Origin: Parelaphostrongylus tenuis
Taxonomy: Eukaryota > Nematoda > Chromadorea > Rhabditida > Metastrongylidae
Direction of reading: 5' to 3'
Assembly: GCA_019055375.1 (NCBI GenBank)
Contig: JAHQIW010004478.1
Coordinates: forward strand, 1 to 64,000
Length of the DNA stretch: 64,000 nt
The notes under the pieces are model-generated. The model did no database searches, was not told the origin of the DNA, and saw nothing but the letters and a program-made list of their open reading frames with translations. Made by a program: the position numbers and the translations under genes. Of the stretch, positions 33,636-43,480 are shown in pieces (the stretch's first letter is position 1; each line of letters starts with the position of its first letter).

Positions 33636-34900
33636 GGTGTTGAATCCAAACTTTGTTCACACAATAGAACAGCTAACATTTCACCAGGTCGCCTTCGTGG
33701 GAACCTGGAAAAGTCAAAGTAGTTTACAATCCAGTCAGTGAAACACTTCCATCACTTCTTTAGAGAAAATTGTCAAGCTTGAATTTCGATTGCATCAAGC
33801 ACAAAGCCAGTTTTTAACATATTCACCACTTTTTTCTTATTATATGTCTTTCCACTGAATGAGCAGGTGAAGAACAACGGAAGGGTAATCACATAGACCA
33901 AAATGCACTATACTCATCAAAGCAACAGTCTTATATACTGACTCATATCACGGGTGATTACGATGCATTCATCCCTGCTGTTCATAGCTGGATTGGTCGT
34001 GTTTATCCAGAACGCCTCAAAATATATTTCGCGCTGATGTTTTTTTCTCCTGCCCAAGGGTGGTGACCTCTATATCACATACTCCGGCATGCTTTTGGGC
34101 TCTATGTATACCTAGCGTTTTTTCTAGAATGGCGTATGTCAGCTGGATGTTTCTTCTATGCCAGCATAGAGCGGCCTATCAGTTTCGCCGACAAATTCGT
34201 CGTCGCACCCTTTGCAAGAGATTAGGCACACTGTGCCTACGCTCACGCAATCACTGTCTCTGCCGTAAGAGCACATTCAGCAGTTTTTTGTTGTGCAGAG
34301 GCGGTCATATAAAGGATTACGAAGTAATTGGCGCCTAAGAGTATTTGATAATTTTTCTGTTACTGATACCAGATGCTCAAAACCTGCTCTTTTCAAACAA
34401 CGCTTTATAGCCGTACTTATCTCATTTGAAAAGAACGGGAGGATAAACGGGATCCTACTTTCTTCTAGACCTTTCGTGCAAGGACAGTGTTGTTTCCTCT
34501 AAACCTAAGCCGGGGATTACATAGCTGTAGCCATCAGAAATGGCTATTTTCCCGAGCTAGGTTTTCGGATTCTCTTCTCTGCTCCTCTCCAGTGAACACA
34601 CGGCGGCTGCTCGAAACATGTTTTTTCCTGACGCCTTCTTCGTATGCGAGGGGATGAAAAGAGAGATAGTGAACCTGGATATTCTAATTACATGGTTTTC
34701 GGTACCACTTTGTAATATAGCCTTTATCTCTTGAGTTTGTTTGTACGTTCAAAAAAGGAAGCCAAATATCCTTTGATGTCTCACGGGTGACTTTTGTATA
34801 CCCTGACTGTTCACCTAGCTATCTAAAACATCTGTCTAGCTCTCCTTGAGTCGAACACCATGATCAAACAATCATCTACATTCCTACATTATGCTTGGGT
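33636..34900 (-). mobile_element. Penelope-like element 3' fragment 2
   Basis: This is the same layout as 26740-27830: a tail at 33680-33990 with matching segments (CATCAAGCACAAA, ATATACTGACxCATxTCACGGGTGATTACGA), then the antisense of the GIY-YIG domain and RT end up to about 34900, where the minus strand reads DDCLIMVF. The Cys motif and GTVCLIS segment are readable near 34200-34300. Multiple frameshifts are present. It represents the same PLE subfamily as copy 1. Confidence 0.8.
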
Positions 34901-36142
34901 GTTAAATAAAGTTTATATTTAGAATTATAGCCTAATATAAGAATCATTTATAGAGCGGAATACCATGTCCGAATACTCGAGACTCGAGCAATCGAATTAT
35001 TACTAAAATATCAAAAGAGAATAAACAGTATATTTTTTTGAATTTGGGTGCTAGGAGAGAAAAGTACCAAAAAAATTACATCTCCGGATTTGCCGAAGTT
35101 TGAGCTATCTAATGATGCTAAGAATCTTGAGCGCTTGTTCTTTTCGCGATAAATAATGTGATGGATCGAGCCGATACGGTAAGTCACCGGCACTGCCTTG
35201 GTATATTCAACTGTTCAACTATTTTTTTTTGCATTCGTTATTCATTAGTTTGTTTGTTGTTTTGTTTATTCATGTGATTATTATTTGAGGAATTCATAAA
35301 TCAATATTCAGCATCGTTAAGTGATATGTAAGGTGTGATTTAGCAATATTCGCTTTGGGGCGTTGATTTGAGCGAGATCTCCCGGGTTACTAGAAAATTC
35401 AAGGAAATTCATCAGCCAAGTTAACTCTCGTCATGAGAAAGCGGCCTTTTGAAGTTCTCAAAGACTCTCTTCTGTGAAAGTACAAGTGGATGCCTTTCAG
35501 CTTTTCATCAACCAACTCTGGAACGATTTGCTTTATCTGTTTTTCGCTGCCTGCAGGTGAACAAATTGAATTTTATAAGCGTATGATCAAGTGACTGATG
35601 AGAACATGAAAGCTGAAATAAATGCGATTTCTGATTCTTAGAAATACATTGCCATAAATGTTTGACATTCAAAACTGTGTTCCCCTATTATCAATATGAA
35701 AGCACCCGTAACGTCGGCGCTTTCCTCGCTTGCGAAATTGTTATTATTGGGAAAATCACGGCTTATGTTGGAGGATCTGAGATGGCGAAATTCATATTCG
35801 AGTCAAGACCACTGAGAAATTCGTGTATTCCCTGACAGTTACTTTTAAGTCATCCCATTCATCTACATGTATCTCATTAGAAATTTAATATGCATGTGAT
35901 CTTACTAATCGATTTCGTAGCAGCAGCTCTGTAGAAGATTTTTCTCAGACGAATTTCACTCAGATTTACACGAGATGGAAACCTCTCTATCCTTTAGAAA
36001 GGCAAACAGCTGCCATTCTCTTGATAATTACTGAGAACGTGTTGCTAGCCTTATTAGCTGGTTCAAAGAGGTGGAAAATTTAATTCAGTCCATACACATA
36101 GTACTTTTTAGTAGATTCAAAACCTCATTAAGATGGCGAGGC
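34901..36142. other. Upstream region paralogous to that of gene B
   Basis: Bases 35580-36142 resemble 48430-48960, the DNA upstream of secreted-family gene B (AACATGAAAGCTGAA / AATATCAAAGCTGAAC, TGTTTGACATTC / CGTTTGACACTC, TATTGGGAAAATC / ATTGCTGGGAAAG). The duplication that made the pseudogene at 36143 therefore included about 600 bp of flank. The rest of the stretch holds nothing I recognise. Confidence 0.5.
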
Positions 36143-37002
36143 TTCCAACCGATATCGCTATGACTTCGCTGCTGTCCACATTCTCGGCAGTGTTTGGATG
36201 TGAGGTGTTGCTCGAAGGCTAGGGTTTGCAAAGAGGAATGTCACGATACTACAAAAAGTTTCAGTATGAGGTAGATGATTGGGCCAAATAATCATTTTTG
36301 AGCCCCATGTCATGTGGTCTGTCGAAAAAAAAGCTGACTTATAGAGCCCGATACACGTGTTTCAACTTTGCAGTCTCGTCAGTCGGGCAGTTACCCTTTC
36401 TCATCTTTTGCCTGTGTGGGTGCTCCAGTCATCACAGTGAGAGTTAGCACGACGAGCGTTTTACACTCTATGTCCAGTGAAATTATCACCGAACGCAAAG
36501 TGTTGTACACTCGATTGCTGATGGCTAGTATAATCAATATGTCATATCTTTAGTCGTTTCGAGTGCTTTCTTAAGACCACAGCTCAAATTTCAATATGTC
36601 AAATAATCAAGCCACGAATGTCATGTGGTCTGTTAGAAAAGGGAAAGTGTAAAACGTTCGTCGTCGCTAACTCTTAGTGCGTGGTCTGGAGCACCCACAC
36701 AGGATTGGCAAAAGACGAGAAAGGGTAACTGCGCGACTGACGAGACTGAAAGGTTGAATCACGTGTATCGGGCTCTATAATTCAGCCCTTTTTTAACAGA
36801 CCACATGACATGCGTGGCTAAAAAATGATTATTTGGCATTATTTATTGTAGTGAGCACTAAGAAGTTGAATGCCACCACCTTCACATCTGTGTCTGTTGC
36901 GATGATTTACGCTACCAAAACCAATGTTGCATTTCGGTTTCCCGACATTGCAACTAGGAGAGGCAAGCTCTGTCGTTTGTAGAACGTCCTGTGAAGCAGG
37001 AA
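36143..37002 (+). pseudogene. Secreted small-protein family pseudogene
   Basis: Exon 1 (36143-36230) aligns with gene B exon 1 (MARLPTDIAMTSLL and a hydrophobic segment), but a one-base deletion shifts the frame and the donor GT is GG. Exon 2 (36852-37002) uses the same acceptor context (TTATTGTAG before TGAGCAC) and retains NVAFRFPDIAT. It then meets an in-frame TAG near 36980 before the conserved donor GTGAGT. The intron has been filled by a ~555 bp foldback element (36283-36837). No later exons were found. Confidence 0.75.
36283..36837. mobile_element. Foldback (MITE-like) element 1
   Basis: The terminal inverted repeats begin GCCAAATAATCATTTTT and extend through TCATGTGGTCTGT, GAGCCCGATACACGTG and beyond (36283-36460 against 36630-36837). 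It has no coding capacity. A repeat junction inside at 36570-36600 (GACCACAGCTCAAATTTC) is also found just left of element 2, so the element may be composite. It lies in the pseudogene intron. Confidence 0.75.
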
Positions 37003-37067
37003 GTGAGTTTAGGTTCTGAAAATTTGGTTTTTTCTGACTTACTCATAAATTAAGTGAGGTGGGAAAT

Positions 37068-37089
37068 CTAAAAGGCTTCAGCCTTTTAG
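37068..37089. other. Perfect 10-bp hairpin
   Basis: CTAAAAGGCT and AGCCTTTTAG are separated by TC. It is isolated, between the pseudogene exon and foldback element 2. Confidence 0.4.
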
Positions 37090-37193
37090 TGGCTACGTGA
37101 AGCTGCATCGCAAAGCATGCTTTGACTGAAAGCACTTTAAGGCATATCTTTTCCTTCGAGTGTTTTCTTAAGACCACAGCTCAAATTTCAATA

Positions 37194-37627
37194 TGCCTGG
37201 TAATCATTATTTGAGCCACTGTCAGTGGTCTGTTAATGAGGGCTGACTTATAGAGCCCGATACACGTGTTTCGATCTTGCGATCTCGTCGGTCGGGCAGT
37301 TGCCCTCTCTCGTCTTTTGCTAATCTCTGTGGTGCTAATCTCTCGAAAGAAAGCATATGATATATTGAATATACTAGCCACGAGCATTCGAGTGTACAAT
37401 ACTCTGTGTTTGGTGAGTTTTTTACCGGACATAGAGTGTAAATCGTACGTCGTCGCTAACTCTTATTGTGGGGACTGGAGCACCCACAGAGATTAGCAGA
37501 AGACGAGAAGAGGGTCAACTGCGCGACTGACGAGATCGCAAGATCGAAACACGTGTATCGGGCTCTATAAGTCAGCCCTCATTAACAGACCACTGACATG
37601 CGTGGCTCAAATAATGGTTACCAGGCA
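37194..37627. mobile_element. Foldback (MITE-like) element 2
   Basis: Inverted termini TGCCTGGTAATCATTATTTG and its mirror ending CCAGGCA enclose the same inner repeats as element 1 (GAGCCCGATACACGTGTTTCGA, CGACTGACGAGAT). It is a shorter, more symmetrical relative of 36283-36837. The AT-rich centre is not conserved. Confidence 0.75.
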
Positions 37628-37923
37628 CTTTCAGACAATTTTTACCAGTCAAAAAAATCTGCTATATAGGTCTTTGGTACTCCTAAGCGCCAAGGCTATA
37701 GCGTTTTTCTTCCTGATTCCTTAAACTACTTTATCTTGAGTCAACACATTGCTAAGATCAATTAAGATCCATGTTCATGTTTGTAAGCTGTCAGTGCAAA
37801 AGATACCAACAGCGATTCTCTGATATTGAACATTCGGCAGAAATATTTAAAGCAGATTTATAATAGAAACTGGAATGAAAGCACATACGTACAAACTACT
37901 TCTCGTTTGAAAAACAATCTAGT
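37628..37923. other. Short stretch with no recognised feature
   Basis: Nothing supportable on either strand. Confidence 0.3.
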
Positions 37924-38102
37924 GAATCAGTATCTTCTTCTGTTTAGCCGCTCCGAGGTGTTAGTAGTATGATTTATTGAATATCAGCGAAACATATAAC
38001 AATACAATTCAAAAGATCGACTGTTTTTGAAACCCCCAAAAAAACATTCAATATAATTCCAAAAAAGAATGTTTTAAGCTCAAAAAGGGGTTGGTACGCC
38101 CA

Positions 38103-38149
38103 GGGTCATACACCGGTGTTTCGGAGTTCGTCCTCCTCATCAGTGACCC
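38103..38149 (-). ncRNA. Hammerhead ribozyme, unit 1 (intact core)
   Basis: Stem I GGGTCA with TGACCC is perfect over six pairs. The core is CTGATGA (38137-38143), stem II is GGAG with CTCC, GAAA is intact, stem III is the palindromic CACCGGTG of the minimal Penelope type, and the cleavage triplet is GTA before TGACCC. Short stem III hammerheads are known to cut better as dimers, which fits the multi-unit array. Confidence 0.85.
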
Positions 38150-38190
38150 CCGCCCCACATTCAGCCCTGCATTGAAGCAAGGAGGGAGGC

Positions 38191-38236
38191 GTATGTGGTG
38201 ATGGCACAGTGTACTATGACACTGTACCATCACCAC
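38191..38236. other. Long hairpin inside hammerhead element
   Basis: GGTGATGG and ACAGTGT are mirrored by ACACTGT and CCATCACC around an ACTATG loop, with one mismatch. The same hairpin, inverted, occurs at 38559-38602. It sits beside units 1 and 3 of the hammerhead element. Confidence 0.6.
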
Positions 38237-38377
38237 CTCTCAGTCGATAGATTTTTGCTGTTAGATCAAAACTAATCTCAAAAGATCGACTGTTTTTGAA
38301 ACCCCCAAAAAAAAACATTCAATATTCACCACATACGCCTCCCTCCTTGCTTCAATGCAGGGCTGAATGTGGGGCGG

Positions 38378-38425
38378 GGGTCACTGATGAGGAGGACGAA
38401 CCTCCGGAACACCGGTGTATGACCC
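38378..38425 (+). ncRNA. Hammerhead ribozyme, unit 2 (core mutated)
   Basis: Stems I and III are as in unit 1 and stem II is GGAGG with CCTCC. The conserved GAAA reads GGAA, which should abolish catalysis. CTGATGA is intact at 38384-38390. Confidence 0.8.
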
Positions 38426-38645
38426 TGGGCGTACCAACCCTTTTTGAGCTTAAATCATTCTTTTTTGGAATTATATTGAATGTTTTTTTGGGGGTTTCAA
38501 AAACAGTCGATCTTTTGAGTTAGTTTTGATCTAACAGCAAAAATCTATCGACTGAGAGGTGGTGATGGTACAGTGTCATAGTACACTGTGCCATCACCAC
38601 ATACGCCTCCCTCCTTGCCTCAATGCAGGGCTGAATGTGGGGCGG

Positions 38646-38693
38646 GGGTCACTGATGAGGAGGACGAACCTCCGAAACACCGGTGTATGACCC
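38646..38693 (+). ncRNA. Hammerhead ribozyme, unit 3 (intact core)
   Basis: GGGTCA, CTGATGA (38652-38658), stem II GGAGG with CCTCC around ACGAA, GAAA, palindromic CACCGGTG, then TA and TGACCC. All conserved core positions are present, so this is the strongest candidate for self-cleavage in the window. Confidence 0.87.
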
Positions 38694-39074
38694 TGGGCGT
38701 ATCAACCCCTTTTTGAGCTTAAATCATTCTTTTTTGAAATTATATAACAATACATTTAATAATGCAGCACGAATATTACCACAGTCGTGGTGGCTTACAT
38801 TTCGGCAAGTTTCGCCATCTTCAGAGCCTGGAAAGGTCAAATTGATTCGCAAGTTATTAAATCAAAGGCCTTCATACCCTAGCAGAAAACGTAGGAGATA
38901 AATTTTTGGGTCACCTAGGAATAACTTCATTTCAAAAACACTCACCTCTTAGATGTTTTAGGTCTTTCATTAGTCATTGAAGACCTGCCACTTCAAGTCC
39001 GTGACAATGTGAGACTGTGCCTGGCTCAGGTCGGGAATATCAGCCTGAGGTATGGTGCCAGGTCACGCGTTATT

Positions 39075-39894
39075 ATGAGGCATTCCTCTTTGCGGTTCAC
39101 TTTTTGGGCCTTTGCTATGTATCCAAAAGGCTTCCAAAGTTTTGCGCGTGGATGTTTTCGATTCCTGTGCAAGGACTGTGAATTTGACTTCAAAATCTGC
39201 TCCTTCATGCTTTTGTTCCTTATGCGTGCCTAGTGGGGTTTTTGGGTAGCAGTTACGTTTCCCAGCTAGGTGCTCTTTTACGCAGATGCAGAATGGTCTA
39301 ACCCGTTTCGTCGATATATTCATCCCCGCAACCCTCGCAAGAGATCAGGTAAATTGTACCTGACCTCATGCAGTCGCCGTCTCTGCCGTTCGGGCAAACT
39401 TTGCAGTCGTTGGTTTCGCAGAGACGATCATACAGCCGGTTGCGGGCTAATTGGCGTTTTAGTGCTTTTGGTGGTATCTCAACTACTGCTACCGAATTAT
39501 CTAAACCTGCTCTTTTTGAGCAGCGTTTAATAGCTGCACTTACTTCGTTGGAAATAAAAGGCAGGATGAATGGAACTTTATCCTCGCTAGACCTTCCGTG
39601 TAGGGGTGCCGATTTTACCATAAATTTAGCCCGAGAAGCTTCTATCGTGTTCTAGCCATTAGAGATGGCTATTTTTCGTGCCAAGCTCAGGAACTCTACC
39701 TTGTGTTCTTTTCCTGTGCACACATTAGTAGCTGTTCGAGACATGTTTTTTATAAGTGCGCATTTTGTGTGCGAGGGATGGGCGGATAGGTAGTGAACCA
39801 GATGTTTTTGTTGCTTGGTTTCATAACAATAACCATAATAACGCGTGACCCGGCACCATACCTCAGGCTGATTTTCCCGACCTGAGCCAGGCAC
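39075..39894 (-). pseudogene. PLE RT end and GIY-YIG endonuclease, frameshifted
   Basis: Minus-strand frames at 39652-39894 (QQKHLVHYLSAHPSHTK, LARKIAISNG), 39298-39621 (FILPFISNEVSAAIKRC, DCKVCPNGRDGDC, GTIYLISCEGCGDEYIDETG) and 39063-39323 (VKEHLAGKRN, THKEQKHEG, LEAFWIHSKG) together cover the RT thumb, Cys motif and GIY-YIG nuclease. They are separated by frameshifts. It is the best preserved of the three PLE fragments and lacks the N-terminal RT. Confidence 0.82.
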
Positions 39895-40846
39895 AGTCTC
39901 ACATTATCACAGACTCGAAGTGGCAGGTCTTCAATGATTAATTGAAAGACCTAGAACATCTAAGAGGTGAGTGTTCTTGAAATGAAGTTATTCCTATGCG
40001 ACCCAAAAATTTATCTCCTACGTTTTCTGCTAGGGTTATGAAGGCCTTTGATTTAATAACTTGCGAATCAATTTGACCTTTCCAGGCTCTGAAGATGGCG
40101 AACCTTGCCGAACGTAAGCCACCACGACTGCTGTAATATTCCTGCTGCATTATTAACTGTATTGTTATATGCTTCGCTGATATTCAATAAATCATACTAC
40201 TAACACCTCGGAGCGGCTAAACAGAAGAAGATACTGATTTATTCAAACTATGCCGAGGTTAATAGATAGTCGGACCTGGAATCTAGTGAATCTTCTAGAA
40301 TGAGTGTTCTACCATGATCTCGCTTTAATAGAAACCTTCAAAATCGACGATTTTTTTCTAAACGAGTTTTTCTTTTAATTTCTCCTAAGGTTAATTCGAA
40401 TTTGAACTATCAGGTATTTAGAAAGGCCTTAACACTATGGCAACCACGATGAAAAGTGGCGCTGCACGTGACGCTATTGCGCGGCGGGCTACAACGATAG
40501 TGTGGTGGTTCTATAATAAAATTCAAATTTCTGTCGTTACTAAAGAGAATTAATGCAAGCAAGTGCTAAAATATGATACATGAAATTCAACTAAGGCAAT
40601 ATGGTAAGAACAATGGAGACACCTACTACTAAGAAAGCACCAAGAGAAAAACCAGATTTTTACGAAAAGGCGATATTTTGATCTTTTATTGAACATTTTT
40701 ATGTCATTTCATCTATATTCAATCATGCTAGCTGTATTTATCTTTCATTCAACAAGTTAACAACAATTCGCGTTCATGCACTGCCGCAAATGAGTTATAG
40801 TTGATTAATCAATCACATTGATGTGGAATGCTGTGCAAAAGCACTT

Positions 40847-40918
40847 GCGTTAGCCGGGATTCGAACCCAGATTTCACTCTTTCCAGGAGCGTGTGCTGCA
40901 CCGTTGCACCACCGACGC
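40847..40918 (-). ncRNA. tRNA-like sequence with full cloverleaf (SINE head)
   Basis: A 72-nt minus-strand fold: acceptor GCGTCGG with CTAACGC (one mismatch), D stem GTGC/GCAC, anticodon stem CGCTC/GAGTG with loop CTGGAAA (anticodon GGA), and T arm CTGGG TTCGAAT CCCGG. The B box is perfect. A Ser reading would need a long variable arm, which is absent, and relatives occur at 25236, 41338 and 52466, so it is more likely a SINE head than a working tRNA gene. Confidence 0.55.
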
Positions 40919-41059
40919 TCGTTGTAGCACAGCACTCTTTTTACCCTACAACGCGTTTTCTGTCAACAGCTAAGCGTCGACGGTCTTCTGTTTTATGAAA
41001 ATGGAGAGAACTTATCTTCATTAGCTGACGCGAGGTTGATAAAACAGTTGTAGAAATTC

Positions 41060-41105
41060 GGCTGACGTTTCGGCGACCCGCCTTCTTCAGAGCCTGGACG
41101 TATAT
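41060..41105 (+). repeat. PLE head fragment
   Basis: GACGTTTCGGCGACCCGCC and CTTCTTCAGAGCCTGGA match the head segments of the PLE copies at 26.7 and 38.8 kb. It is a short isolated fragment inside repeat S. Confidence 0.5.
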
Positions 41106-41267
41106 AGTATTCTTTTGTTTGTGTTTTTGCACAGCACTCCACATTAGTGGGTATATTATGAGACCATACCACGGCAAGAGGTGGTCAAGTAAATGAATTT
41201 CGATTGATTATTGACACCCAATATCTGTCAACATAAGTGGGTTCAATGGCGATAGCGGCTACTATGC

Positions 41268-41490
41268 CAGACTGTCGACTGTTGACTGTTGACAGATAAC
41301 GCGTTGTAGCGTTAAAAATCAGTGCTGTGCAAAGCGAGCGTCGGTGGTGCAACGGTTCAGCACACGCTCCCGGAAAGAGTGAGATATGGTTCCGAGTTTC
41401 GGCTAACGCAATTGTTTTTGCAGAGCACCCCATATTACTGGGAATATTATATGACCATACCACCGCAAGAGGCGGCCAAATTATTGAATT
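41268..41490 (+). repeat. tRNA-like SINE unit, plus strand
   Basis: This contains a 72-nt tRNA-like head (41338-41409; acceptor GCGTCGG/CTAACGC, anticodon loop CCGGAAA, B box eroded) and a tail with TTTTTGCAGAGCACCCCATA, repeated at 41126-41160. Together with 40822-40965 on the other strand it forms an inverted pair like the one in S copy 2. Confidence 0.6.
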
Positions 41491-41848
41491 TCGACTCATT
41501 AATCAATCAGATTGTCTTTTTGTGCTTCTGATATCAAGTATTACGGCATAAATCTTTCAAATTTGATATTATGGCATTTCATGAAGTACTATCTCAAACG
41601 TGATGCTTTGAACTGCATGCTACGCCACTTCATTAAGAATGGTTTTGTACAAGAATAAAGTTTTTTTTCTTTTTACAACAAAGAACTAGATTTTTTCAAG
41701 AATGAACTCGCAATGATTTTCGATCATTGGTATACTTTTAAAGTTGGACCTCTATCGAGGGGACCTAGTATACTTTTAAAGTTGGGACCTCTTTTAAAGT
41801 TGGGACCTCTACCTAGATGAGACTTTTTTCTGTCGTTTATTTTTGGTA

Positions 41849-42109
41849 CTAACTTTCTATTATTCGCTTATTACGTACTACGTATGAGGATATATAGAGC
41901 TTATGACACTGGACACATGTGCACCGTTTACACCCTTTATGCACATTTCTTTTAATTGAATGCCATCCCTTCATTGCATGATTTTTTCCGGTTCTTCCGC
42001 ACTGTACTCCAAAACAAAAGCTCATGGATCTTACTCTTTCCTCAGACAATCCTGGAAATATCCCTTTTTTCACATCCAATTTTCTTGATGCCCATTTTTT
42101 GTAGCTCAT
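41849..42109 (-). CDS. Cys/Lys-rich open frame, possibly transposon remnant
   Basis: An 86-codon minus-strand frame with a Cys/His cluster (CGRTGKNH, HKGCKRCTCVQCHK). The spacing recalls the C-terminal Cys-rich domains of piggyBac-type transposases, but I cannot prove a match. It is embedded in repeat S, has no neighbouring exons, and may be chance. Confidence 0.25.
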   Translation of the reverse strand: MSYKKWASRKLDVKKGIFPGLSEERVRSMSFCFGVQCGRTGKNHAMKGWHSIKRNVHKGCKRCTCVQCHKLYISSYVVRNKRIIES

Positions 42110-42924
42110 GAAGCGGGTACATATACCAAACGGAACAACTCGTCTAAAAACCAGTTATGCTTGGAAAATGTTCTGATTAGATGGCCGTCAACATCAGAAA
42201 ATGTGAGATCAGCTGCGCACTATCTCCAAAATTTCACACTGCTCACTATTTGAATAATTAGAAGTCATTATCTCCGGGACTGCGCCTTCAGAAGTGGTCG
42301 ATTGAACAGATTGTCAAAATCAGTTTGACCTTCCCACGCTTCGAACAATGAAAAGCTTCCGAAATTCCAGTCAGTACAGTACTGTGTTGCGCTCAATCAC
42401 ATCGAGAGGATCATGATGAAGAAGTAATTGGTGAGCGGCCAAAGAAGGTGTCGTCACCCGAAATCTTGCCCTAGCCTGTAATGAAGCCGAAAGATGGACA
42501 ATGTTGTAACGTTATGCTCAGGTACAAGCAGCCAGTCCAAATCAACAAATTATAATGCCCGATATTTGGGAGTTGTTTGTAGGACAGACAATATCTGGGA
42601 TCATCGATGGAATGACGATGGGAAAGAACGGTATCACTTTCATAAAATAGACGAAAAGAAAGGGCAACAAGAGATAGAAATATTATTATTCCTAGAGGAT
42701 TTAGTTTCTTCACTGAAAAAAATGGATTCTTGGGACGCATCTGCGCTTTCTGTACCAGAAACACTTGAAGCATTCTCTTCGGCAATACGCTATCTTTTTT
42801 GTGATGATGAAGTGTCTAGACTATCTAATTTTTATTATTAAGTTCTAGCATAAATTTTGGCCTGGACTATTGAACACAAAATCTATCAACGCAAAATAGT
42901 TATTATTGCTCAACAATACTAATT

Positions 42925-43275
42925 CAAGTATGCGTTATCAGCTTGAACACACTCTCCGAAAAACAAATCAATACCGCGTTTATAGAACTCGTCATCCTTG
43001 TATTCAAACAAACTGCTGTTACTCAGTACAGTTGATTGGGGTAGTGGAACTTTTACTCACTCGAAAGTGCTGCAGAGACCGGAATAGGTAATAGTCGGAC
43101 GGCTACAAGAGACGCGACTGCGTAGCGGATGATCCAGCAACTCCCAGCCCAGATGGGTCAACTTCGTTTTTGTCAATTCGGAGACGTGCAGCCTCGCATT
43201 GTCTTCAACCGTTTGCCTACCACATATCCAGAGGCGTGTCTGACTCAGCCTCTCGTCCGGTCCCACCAATCAAGT
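42925..43275 (-). pseudogene. mariner-family transposase C-terminal relic
   Basis: The minus strand reads EDNARLHVSELTKTKLTHLG then WELLDHP, the second catalytic Asp region of mariner transposases. In a shifted frame, PSDYYLFRSLQHF follows with the third Asp. The C-terminus DDEFYKRGIDLFF ends AYLN and a stop near 42925. At least two frameshifts and one stop break it. The N-terminal part and inverted repeats were not found. Confidence 0.8.
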
Positions 43276-43480
43276 CTGTACTCTCTGTAAAAAACTATAA
43301 TATGTTCAAATCCTTGGCACACCAATTTAGAGTACATCTCATGTAGTAATACCGTAACATAAGAGATCAAGCTATATAATTTGTTCATCACCATTCATTC
43401 AACAACTTGCAAAATATGACCATAGTTTCCAACAATTTGCAACTTATGACAGCATATTATAACTACATATGATATAGGAA
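43276..43480. other. Short A/T-rich spacer
   Basis: No feature was seen. Confidence 0.3.

Larger units (their letters stand above)
38007..38741. mobile_element. Hammerhead-bearing insertion element (~735 bp) with 13-bp direct repeats
   Basis: The perfect direct repeat ATATAACAATACA flanks it at 37994-38006 and 38742-38754. The mirror arm at 40157-40180 carries the same site once, uninterrupted, which identifies this as an insertion. Inside are three related blocks with a common GGGCGTAC..GGGCTGAATG body: left block minus, middle and right blocks plus. They are separated by inverted repeats (TCAAAAGATCGACTGTTTTT at 38281, complement near 38495). No protein is encoded. Confidence 0.8.
37924..40239 (-). 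mobile_element. Penelope-like element 3 with inverted terminal repeats
   Basis: An RT-end/GIY-YIG core (39075-39900, minus) lies between long inverted arms: 37924-38005 plus 38746-39074 on the left, and 39838-40239 on the right. Each arm carries the PLE head segment (TCTTCAGAGCCTGGA and its complement). The left arm is split by the 735-bp hammerhead element at 38007-38741; the right arm is uninterrupted. Inverted pseudo-LTR arrangements are known for Penelope elements. Confidence 0.8.
40430..42480 (+). repeat. Long repeat S, copy 3 (with insertions)
   Basis: It starts with a CACGTGACGCTATTGCGCGG segment like the heads of S1 and S2, and ends with AAGTAATTGGTGAGCGGCCAA and TCGTCACCCGAAATCTTGCC as near 26070-26130. 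In between, tRNA-like inverted units (40822-41490) and a PLE head fragment (41060-41100) are inserted. Direct repeats of AGTTGGGACCTCT occur at 41740-41810. Confidence 0.6.

Noticed and set aside
35594..35615. CTGATGAGAACATGAAA, which contains both hammerhead core words
   Set aside because: There is no room for stem II between them, and the segment is paralogous to the upstream region of gene B.
42494..42841. 115-codon open frame ending in a helical, acidic stretch
   Set aside because: The 5' part lies in repeat S (related to 26.2 kb), and no splice sites or domain were recognised.
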